A stretch of DNA of 64,000 nucleotides. It comes from Agitococcus lubricus. GTDB lineage: Bacteria > Pseudomonadota > Gammaproteobacteria > Pseudomonadales > Moraxellaceae. Below the pieces are notes generated by a model that had not been told where the DNA came from, did not search any database, and saw only the letters and a program-made list of their open reading frames with translations. The position numbers were made by a program, and so were the translations under genes. This document shows positions 46,794-53,624 of the stretch, piece after piece; position 1 is the stretch's first letter; every line of letters begins with the position of its first letter. Location of the stretch: contig NZ_QAON01000007.1 of NCBI RefSeq assembly GCF_003051055.1, positions 62,001 to 126,000 on the forward strand, written 5' to 3'.

Positions 46794-47732
46794 TTACTTA
46801 TTAATCACCTTAAACATGGTTTGGGTGTGCGTCGTGCTTTTTTTGCCTGTCGCTAAATCAATCCCCATCGCATTAAAAATTTCGGGGCAATCGGTATCAT
46901 TTGTTTCAGACATACACCCCATTGTCGTTTTTTTATTAACCGCAATATCCGTATTTGCAAATAAAGCCGTTAAATCTAAAGCCACTTTTTGGGTACTGGG
47001 ATTAAAGCTGTTGAGGCTAATGGTATTGAGATTAGGTTTGCTACAGCTATACAGTGCAGGTGTATCTGGTGCATCAACACAATCGGTTGCCCCCAGATGT
47101 AAAAACCATGTTGGACTTTTGCTGCTTGTTTCGGTGTCTGTGACTTGACCATCAGGCTGTAATTCGATTTTGACAAAACGGCGACCCAACTGCCATGACC
47201 ACCCCATTGACATAATATCCAAGGGAGCTTGTGCCGTCATGACGTCGCTATGACTTAAAGCAATGGTTTTACCTGTACTATCAACACCCGTATCAGGCAC
47301 ACCTAATAAAAATTGAATGCCTGTATATGTGCCTGCTTCTACTTCCCCAACCACTGCCGTGTTCGTGCCTGCTGTCCCTGTGGCATTGTTTTCACACGCG
47401 CCAGTTGCATCCTCAAAATCTAAGAGTGCCACACCATAGTTTTGGTAGTTATTTTTGTTTAAGCTCACGGTTTTGAGCTGACCTTGGCTGTTAATTAACT
47501 TGATGTCGGCAATATAAAAACGTAAATCTTGCAGTTGTGCTGTTTGGCTACTCGCACCCAAATTGTTAATACGATTGACTGCACCACATTTTACATCTGC
47601 CCCATTGGCTTGAGCGGCAAATTGAATAGTGATGTTTTGTTTAGCATTGACGGCCACATCGTCACTGCCCCCGCCACAGCCAGTCAGGGCTAAAGTGAAC
47701 ACAGATAACGCTGCGATGGCGGTATAACGCAT
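46794..47732 (-). CDS. mbnP: MbnP-family copper-binding protein (metallo-mystery pair)
   Basis: This is a 312-residue secreted protein with a lipobox (LTGC, Cys 19) followed by GGGSDD. Family features seen are NITIQFAAQANG, LRFYIADIKLI, GVALLDFED, the VEAGTYTGIQFLLGVP segment, and the conserved MSMGWSWQLGRRFVKIEL with Trp 178 and 180. Six further Cys are present (49, 113 and four in the C-terminal third, as CVD, CSK, GCM and DCP). MbnP partners MbnH; a Trp-derived kynurenine helps bind Cu(I) in characterised relatives. RBS AGAGG is present. It is first in the cluster. Confidence 0.9.
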   Translation of the reverse strand: MRYTAIAALSVFTLALTGCGGGSDDVAVNAKQNITIQFAAQANGADVKCGAVNRINNLGASSQTAQLQDLRFYIADIKLINSQGQLKTVSLNKNNYQNYGVALLDFEDATGACENNATGTAGTNTAVVGEVEAGTYTGIQFLLGVPDTGVDSTGKTIALSHSDVMTAQAPLDIMSMGWSWQLGRRFVKIELQPDGQVTDTETSSKSPTWFLHLGATDCVDAPDTPALYSCSKPNLNTISLNSFNPSTQKVALDLTALFANTDIAVNKKTTMGCMSETNDTDCPEIFNAMGIDLATGKKSTTHTQTMFKVINK

Positions 47733-47770
47733 GGTATGCCTCTATTTTTGGATTAGCGAAGAAGGCACGC

Positions 47771-47776
47771 ATTATA
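47771..47776 (-). promoter_or_regulatory. -10 element of the mbnP promoter
   Basis: On the minus strand a perfect TATAAT lies about 40 bp before the mbnP start codon. At the expected -35 position I see only a weak hexamer (ACTTAT), which suits a promoter that depends on an activator. The palindrome at 47799-47815 would be centred about 43 bp upstream of the predicted transcription start. Confidence 0.7.
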
Positions 47777-47798
47777 AAAGAACTGTGCCGCTAATAAG

Positions 47799-47815
47799 TG
47801 CGACAGATTGTCGCA
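47799..47815. promoter_or_regulatory. RegA-box-like palindrome, copy 2 (mbnP promoter)
   Basis: The site reads TGCGACA-GAT-TGTCGCA, with the same arms and spacing as at 44315-44331. It sits between mbnP and mfd, directly upstream of the TATAAT for mbnP. The core read on the minus strand (GCGACAATCTGTCGC) differs from the RegR/RegA-type consensus at one position. The location fits activation of mbnP. Confidence 0.7.
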
Positions 47816-47897
47816 GCTTTAGGCGCTATTGCTGTTTTGATGCGGCTTGTAGTCTGCTTTAACACTCAAAAATCCGTTACAATCGGCCATTATTTTT

Positions 47898-50800
47898 ATG
47901 ACAGCGTTTGTTATGACCTCGCCTCTTTTTACGCAATTAACATTACCAAGCCACACACAAGACCGTAAAACATGGGTCAATTTAGTGGGCGCAGGCATGG
48001 GGCTTGCGCTGACTGAAGCCATTAAACAGTGGTCTGGCGTGGTGTTATTAGTGACCCACGACAGTCAACAAGCCACACGTTTAGAAGAAGAAATACGCTT
48101 TTTTAGCGAAAATAGTTTTCCCATTTTGCACTTTCCAGACTGGGAAACCTTACCTTATGACTTATTATCGCCCCATCAAGATATTATTTCGGAACGATTA
48201 CGCATTTTAGCGACCTTACCGACGCTGGCTAAAGGCGTGGTGATTTGTCCCATGAGTACCCTAGCCCAGCGTTTAGCGCCGCCTCAATGGTTATCGGCAC
48301 AGAGCTTTAGTCTCAAATGTGGGCAAGTGTTTAAGGTAGATGACACCCGCCAACGCTTAGAGGCCGTTGGCTATCGTGCAGTCGAAACTGTATATGAACA
48401 CGGCGAATACGCCGTACGCGGTAGTTTGATGGATATTTATCCCATGGGGGCAGATGCGCCCGTCAGGATTGAATTATTTGATGATGAAATAGAAAGCCTA
48501 CGTTTATTTAATCCAGATACTCAACGGACAACAGACGGCATCACTGCCCTAGAACTACTGCCCGCACGTGAGTTTCCGTTTGATAAAAGTGCCATTCGTT
48601 TATTCAAAGACCAATGGGCAGATACCTTTAGCCATACTGACCCCAAAAAATGTGCGTTGTATAAAGATGTCAGTCAAGGGTTGGCCGCTGCAGGTATCGA
48701 ATATTATTTGCCCCTCTTTTTTAATCAACATGCCAGCCTGTTTGATTATTTACCCAAACAAACCTTAATTGCGACCGTACAAGATGCTCAATCTGCTCTA
48801 GACCACTTTTGGCAGGAGTTGACGCAACGTTACGAAGACCGTCGTCACGATAATTATTTACCCATTTTAGCCCCTGAGCGTCTTTTTTTACGCACCAATG
48901 ATGTCTTTGCCCACATCAATAGTTTTAGCCGTTTACAATTAAGTAGCTTAACCGAGGCAACTAAAGCGGGTACAAGCCTGTTTGACTTTAGTGCTGTACC
49001 CGCCTTACCCATTGATTCTCGCAGTGATAGACCTCTACAAGCGCTAGCCAATTATTTACAAGACAAAAAGCACCGTATTTTGTTATGTGCAGAAAGCGCG
49101 GGTCGGCGCGAAAGCCTATTGTCCTTATTACAAAAAGCGCATCTTAAACCCCTATTAATCAATCAATGGTCAGAATTTCTCTGTAGTGATGCCCCCTTTG
49201 CATTGACTGTTGCCCCTCTAGAACATGGCTTATGTTTGCCAGAATTGAGTGTGATTGCAGAAAGTCAGTTATTTGGTCAACGGGTGATGCAGCGTCGTCG
49301 TCGTAAAGCCACTACGGGCGAAGGTGCAGCAGAATTAGCCATTCGTAGTTTGAGTGAGTTAAATATCGATGCGCCTGTCGTACATATTGATTATGGCGTC
49401 GGTCGTTATCAAGGCTTAATGACCTTAGAAATGGATGGTCAAACCCAAGAATTTTTACAACTTAGCTATGCCGACAACGCTAAACTCTATGTGCCTGTCG
49501 CCAATTTGCACCTGATTGCGCGTTACTCTGGCAGTGACGATGCACTCGCACCTCTACATAAATTAGGTACAGAGCAATGGCAAAAGGCTCGTAAAAAAGC
49601 CGCCGAACAAGTCCATGATGTTGCCGCCGAACTGTTGAGTATTGGCGCACGACGTGCCGCTAGAGCAGGTTATGCTTTTGGTTTTGACGAACAAGAATAC
49701 GCCAAATTTAGTGCGGGTTTTGCATTTGAAGAAACAGCCGACCAAGCTAATGCCATCGTGTCTACCTTAGCCGATATGCGTTCTCCACGTCCGATGGATA
49801 GATTAGTGTGTGGTGATGTGGGTTTTGGTAAAACCGAAGTTGCCATGCGTGCTGCTTTTGTAGCCGTCAATGACGGTAAACAAGTCGCGGTGTTAGTTCC
49901 CACAACATTACTAGCACAACAACATTACGAAAACTTTTGTGACCGTTTTGCCGACTGGCCCGTCAGTATTGATGTCTTATCACGCTTCAAAACGGCCAAA
50001 GAACAACAAAAAGCCCTAGACGCACTCGCTGAGGGTAAAATTGATATTATTATTGGCACACACAAACTCTTGCAAGATAGCGTACAGTTTAAGGACTTAG
50101 GCTTAATGATTGTCGATGAGGAGCACCGTTTTGGCGTTCGCCATAAAGAAGCTCTCAAAAATCGTCGTGCCGATGTCGATATGCTGACCTTGACAGCCAC
50201 TCCCATTCCGCGCACCTTAAATATGGCGCTGTCTGGCTTGCGCGATTTATCGATTATTGCCACACCACCTGCCAAACGTCTGGCGGTAAAAACCTTTGTG
50301 CGTGAAAGTACCGATAATGTCATTAAAGAAGCCATTTTGCGCGAGTTATTACGTGGCGGCCAAGCCTATTACCTGCATAACGATGTCGCGACTATCGAAA
50401 AATGTGCAGCTGACTTACAAGGTTTAATTCCTGAAGCGCGTGTTGGGATTGCGCATGGTCAAATGCGTGAACGCGACCTCGAACAGGTCATGCAGCAGTT
50501 TTATCACAAACAATTTAATGTATTGGTCTGTAGCACTATCATCGAAACAGGTATTGATGTGCCCTCCGCTAACACCATTATTATGGAGCGTGCTGATAAA
50601 TTAGGCCTAGCACAACTCCATCAGCTACGTGGTCGTGTTGGGCGTTCACATCATCAAGCCTATGCTTATTTATTGATTCCAAATAAAAAATCTCTCACCG
50701 CCGATGCCGAAAAGCGTCTAGAAGCCATTGCGAATGCCGATGATTTAGGCGCAGGTTTTGCGCTGGCTAGCCAAGATTTAGAAATTCGTGGTGCAGGTGA

Positions 50801-51362
50801 ACTATTGGGTGAAGAACAAAGCGGCAATATGCAAGTCGTCGGCTTTACACTGTATATGGAGATGTTAGAACGTGCAGTAAAAGCGATAAAAGCAGGTAAA
50901 ACACCCAATTTAGAACAGCCCTTAGCCTTGACCGCAGACATTAACTTAAGACTCTCCGCCTTAATTCCTGATGATTATTTAGGCGACGTACATCAACGTT
51001 TATTAATGTATAAACGTATTAGCCATGCAGATAGCGATGAAGGTCTGGAAGAATTACAAGTCGAAATGATTGACCGTTTTGGCCTATTACCTGAAGCGAC
51101 TAAAAACCTATTTGCCAGCCATAAGCTCAAACTCAAAGCAGCCAAATTAGGAATTAAGAAAATTGATGCACATGCCCAAGGTGGTCGTTTAGAGTTTGAT
51201 AAAGAGACGAAGGTACAACCCATCACGATTGTGCAATTGGTTCAAAAACAGCCTGCGCAATATAAACTCGATGGCGCAGATAAGCTGCGTTTTATCAGTG
51301 ACTTAACAGAACCTCATAAACGGCTGCGTTTTATTGAGGACTTATTACTGAAGTTAGGCTAA
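47898..51362 (+). CDS. mfd: Transcription-repair coupling factor Mfd
   Basis: Mfd removes RNA polymerase stalled at DNA lesions and recruits UvrA. The 1154-residue protein has the UvrB-like N-terminal module (DWETLPYDLLSPHQDIISERL), the RNA polymerase-interacting domain (VHIDYGVGRYQGLMTLEMDG), the helicase P-loop GDVGFGKTEVAMRAAF, the DEEH box (VDEEHRFGVRHKE, near residue 740), TATPIPRTLNMALSGLRDLS, and helicase motif VI (LHQLRGRVGRSHHQAYAYLL). A second in-frame ATG at 47913 is possible. It is divergent from mbnP. Confidence 0.97.
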   Translation: MTAFVMTSPLFTQLTLPSHTQDRKTWVNLVGAGMGLALTEAIKQWSGVVLLVTHDSQQATRLEEEIRFFSENSFPILHFPDWETLPYDLLSPHQDIISERLRILATLPTLAKGVVICPMSTLAQRLAPPQWLSAQSFSLKCGQVFKVDDTRQRLEAVGYRAVETVYEHGEYAVRGSLMDIYPMGADAPVRIELFDDEIESLRLFNPDTQRTTDGITALELLPAREFPFDKSAIRLFKDQWADTFSHTDPKKCALYKDVSQGLAAAGIEYYLPLFFNQHASLFDYLPKQTLIATVQDAQSALDHFWQELTQRYEDRRHDNYLPILAPERLFLRTNDVFAHINSFSRLQLSSLTEATKAGTSLFDFSAVPALPIDSRSDRPLQALANYLQDKKHRILLCAESAGRRESLLSLLQKAHLKPLLINQWSEFLCSDAPFALTVAPLEHGLCLPELSVIAESQLFGQRVMQRRRRKATTGEGAAELAIRSLSELNIDAPVVHIDYGVGRYQGLMTLEMDGQTQEFLQLSYADNAKLYVPVANLHLIARYSGSDDALAPLHKLGTEQWQKARKKAAEQVHDVAAELLSIGARRAARAGYAFGFDEQEYAKFSAGFAFEETADQANAIVSTLADMRSPRPMDRLVCGDVGFGKTEVAMRAAFVAVNDGKQVAVLVPTTLLAQQHYENFCDRFADWPVSIDVLSRFKTAKEQQKALDALAEGKIDIIIGTHKLLQDSVQFKDLGLMIVDEEHRFGVRHKEALKNRRADVDMLTLTATPIPRTLNMALSGLRDLSIIATPPAKRLAVKTFVRESTDNVIKEAILRELLRGGQAYYLHNDVATIEKCAADLQGLIPEARVGIAHGQMRERDLEQVMQQFYHKQFNVLVCSTIIETGIDVPSANTIIMERADKLGLAQLHQLRGRVGRSHHQAYAYLLIPNKKSLTADAEKRLEAIANADDLGAGFALASQDLEIRGAGELLGEEQSGNMQVVGFTLYMEMLERAVKAIKAGKTPNLEQPLALTADINLRLSALIPDDYLGDVHQRLLMYKRISHADSDEGLEELQVEMIDRFGLLPEATKNLFASHKLKLKAAKLGIKKIDAHAQGGRLEFDKETKVQPITIVQLVQKQPAQYKLDGADKLRFISDLTEPHKRLRFIEDLLLKLG

Positions 51363-51429
51363 GCTTCAATTGACACTCAAAACGTAGCTTTCTAAAACAT
51401 AGGAAGCCTGAGTTCGGGATAAAAAATCT

Positions 51430-51526
51430 GGACTTACGCGTTTCATCGACATTAGCAGATTTTGCGAACATAAAATCGTTGAAAACGATTGAAATCTAAG
51501 CTAACAAGCGATAACCGCGTCAGTCC
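51430..51526. mobile_element. MITE-like element, copy 2
   Basis: This is a 97-bp non-coding segment with imperfect inverted ends GGACTTACGCG / CGCGTCAGTCC. The right 40 bp are close to those of the element at 24053-24157. An internal hairpin AATCGTT-GAA-AACGATT is present. It lies between mfd and a DUF4124 gene; an in-frame extension of that gene runs through its right end. Confidence 0.6.
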
Positions 51527-51572
51527 TAAAAAAGTTTTTTTCGCAACTACAATCAAAACATCAATAGACCCT

Positions 51573-52094
51573 ATGTATAAAAAAATCATTTTTAGCCTAA
51601 TAATCATCATGACAATGACACGTGTTGATGCAGAAAATATTTATCAATGGAAAGATGAAGCAGGTAAAATTCACTTTGGCGACCGTAGCTCAGCACCTAC
51701 CCAAAGCAAAGAAGTCCATGTCGACACACCGACCAACATTGTTAGTCCTCAACAACCGACTCGCTATATGAAAAAATCCCTCTCTGTGCCCTATCATGCA
51801 CCCGCCTTAAAGGCACCTAACAGAGAGATTGACCCCAATTTAATGAGCTATACCACGAATAGCGGGTCAGCGATAGAACAGACCTGTTTATTAGAAGCCA
51901 TGTCGATGATACTAAACCGTGATGCATTATCCTTAGAGGCATTCAAAGCGAAGAGTCAGGGCTTATTAAAACGCTGTCCTAATAAGGCTTATGTTTGTGA
52001 AACCTACAAACGCAATGCCAGTAAAAATCATTGCTCGGTTGTGGATACCACCGTTGATGAACAGTTTCTGACGAAATATAAGGTCTATAATTAA
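51573..52094 (+). CDS. DUF4124-domain secreted protein
   Basis: This is a 173-residue protein with the signal peptide MYKKIIFSLIIIMTMTRVDA. The N-terminal DUF4124 motif ENIYQWKDEAGKIHFGDRS is clear. The C-terminal half has four Cys residues (QTCLLEAM, KRCPNKAYVCETYK, NHCSVVD) that may form disulfides. The ATG at 51573 is chosen because it starts the signal peptide; the longer frame begins inside a MITE-like element. It overlaps the convergent UspA-like gene by 4 bp. Function unknown. Confidence 0.82.
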   Translation: MYKKIIFSLIIIMTMTRVDAENIYQWKDEAGKIHFGDRSSAPTQSKEVHVDTPTNIVSPQQPTRYMKKSLSVPYHAPALKAPNREIDPNLMSYTTNSGSAIEQTCLLEAMSMILNRDALSLEAFKAKSQGLLKRCPNKAYVCETYKRNASKNHCSVVDTTVDEQFLTKYKVYN

Positions 52095-52555
52095 ACGTTA
52101 ACAGGCACGACTAATACAGGTCTATTGGCTTGATTGATAAGACTTTTACTGGTGCTCCCTTCTATCAGTTGTACCAATAAGCTCTTATGATGTGACCCCA
52201 CGATAATCATATCGGCGGCCAGTTTATCTGCTTCTTTGAGAATCGTCGTCACTACCGAGGTTCCGTTAACCAACAAACCGATGGCAGATAAACCCGCGTC
52301 TTGTAATTGCTGACTCAAAGTTTGCATTTGTTGATGCTCACGCTGAAAGCGTTGGGCAATATCATGACGAATCTCTTTGGGGTCAATATATACGGGCAAT
52401 TCACCAAAGACCCCGCCATAGCCCACCATTTCTTCTTGTGAATCAGTGACATGCAACAAACACATACGCGCAGACAACTGTTGTGCAAATTGTTGCGCAT
52501 ATTTTATTAAGATGGGGGTTTCTGGCGATAAGTCGACACAGACCAATAGTTTCAT
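52091..52555 (-). CDS. Universal stress protein, UspA family
   Basis: This is a 154-residue Usp-domain protein. It starts MKLLVCVDLSPETPILIKYAQQFA and contains the nucleotide-loop ADMIIVGSHHKSLLVQLIEGSTSKSLINQANRPVLVVPV near the C-terminus, matching the G-x2-G-x9-G(S/T) pattern only partly (SHHKS in place of GxxG), so ATP binding is uncertain. A GGGAG lies before the ATG at 52555; in-frame extension upstream is not family-like. It is the last gene of the M16 peptidase-nuclease group. Confidence 0.9.
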   Translation of the reverse strand: MKLLVCVDLSPETPILIKYAQQFAQQLSARMCLLHVTDSQEEMVGYGGVFGELPVYIDPKEIRHDIAQRFQREHQQMQTLSQQLQDAGLSAIGLLVNGTSVVTTILKEADKLAADMIIVGSHHKSLLVQLIEGSTSKSLINQANRPVLVVPVNV

Positions 52556-52617
52556 TGTCGTCTCCCTTGTTTGCGCCATGTTCAAGACATGGCGACTTGG
52601 CATGCACAATGATAGGT

Positions 52618-53610
52618 TTATTTACAAATTGAAGCACACGGTTTGCCGTCACCGTCACCGTCAATACTGGTATTACCACATGTATTGAGTTGGAACTTGG
52701 CTTCGGCACAATTAGCCATTTGACTACACGTTTTTTTAGTCGTACAAGAAAACTCTGTGGCAGTTTTATTGTCTATCACGGGTTTAAGCTCTGTTTTAGA
52801 CTGACTTACAGTGGTTTTATACTCACTAATAAAACGATTGTCTTTCCCTTGTTTTTCAGCAATCCGTTGATTTCTTTCAATTTCCCACGCATCGGGCGCA
52901 TCTTGTTTTGACCATACACTAAATAACTTACGGTCTTGGTCAGACAACTTAAAGCCGTAGGTATCTTCCATATAAAACATCACACGCGCCACATCACCTT
53001 TTACAGCATCAGGTGGTTCGGCACGGCGTATAGATTCATCGACTTCTATAGGACACGCACCGTATTCGCGTTTGTTACCTTCAACCATACCCCAATTATA
53101 GTTTGAACGGTCGCCATTCACTTCCCCCACCGCAGGAAACAAATTATGTAAGTCATTGTGTGCCGTTTCAAAAACAGGGTCTTTGGCTTCACAACATTGG
53201 CGGCCTGTCATTTTCTTTTCGGGACACACTTTTTCAGGCTCACGCCAACATTGTCTAAAATTACCAAATTGATGGGCTGGCATCACGTGTTCAGCCTCAA
53301 TGCGACTGGCACGTTCAGGGTTTTTACGGGGTTTATAACCACAACTTTGCCAATCGACAATTTTAGACCTCGGGTCATAATCACAACCACAGTAAAATGT
53401 GATGTTATGACCTTTGTAAATGTCATTATACAAAATCTTTTTTGCTGACTCAAAAGAGGCAGGACTTTTGGGCAAATTAGCTGTGTTTTCCTGCGGTGTA
53501 GCGGTCTGCGTTGGTTTTTCTGTTGCTTGCTTGCTCACCGCCTCGCCTTGATTACAGGCCGAGAGTAATAGCAATACGGGCAGCCAAAAACCCATTACTT
53601 GTTTCAACAT
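52618..53610 (-). CDS. Endonuclease I-family lipoprotein with an Excalibur-like C-terminus
   Basis: This is a 330-residue predicted lipoprotein (lipobox LSAC). The EndA/Dns-type nuclease domain spans about residues 55-235: SRIEAEHVMPAHQFG with the catalytic His, the HNDLHNLFPAVGEVNGDRSNYNWG metal-binding stretch, and paired Cys. The C-terminal part (FSCTTKKTCSQMANCAEAKF, DGDGDGKPCASIC) matches the Excalibur calcium-binding motif. It cleaves DNA non-specifically in the periplasm or at the surface if the fold holds. I preferred the second in-frame ATG (53610). Confidence 0.9.
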   Translation of the reverse strand: MLKQVMGFWLPVLLLLSACNQGEAVSKQATEKPTQTATPQENTANLPKSPASFESAKKILYNDIYKGHNITFYCGCDYDPRSKIVDWQSCGYKPRKNPERASRIEAEHVMPAHQFGNFRQCWREPEKVCPEKKMTGRQCCEAKDPVFETAHNDLHNLFPAVGEVNGDRSNYNWGMVEGNKREYGACPIEVDESIRRAEPPDAVKGDVARVMFYMEDTYGFKLSDQDRKLFSVWSKQDAPDAWEIERNQRIAEKQGKDNRFISEYKTTVSQSKTELKPVIDNKTATEFSCTTKKTCSQMANCAEAKFQLNTCGNTSIDGDGDGKPCASICK

Positions 53611-53624
53611 AGATGTCATCTCAA

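Noticed and set aside
51489-51572. N-terminal extension of the DUF4124 gene
   Set aside because: It is coded by the right end of a MITE-like element and would bury the signal peptide that begins at 51573.
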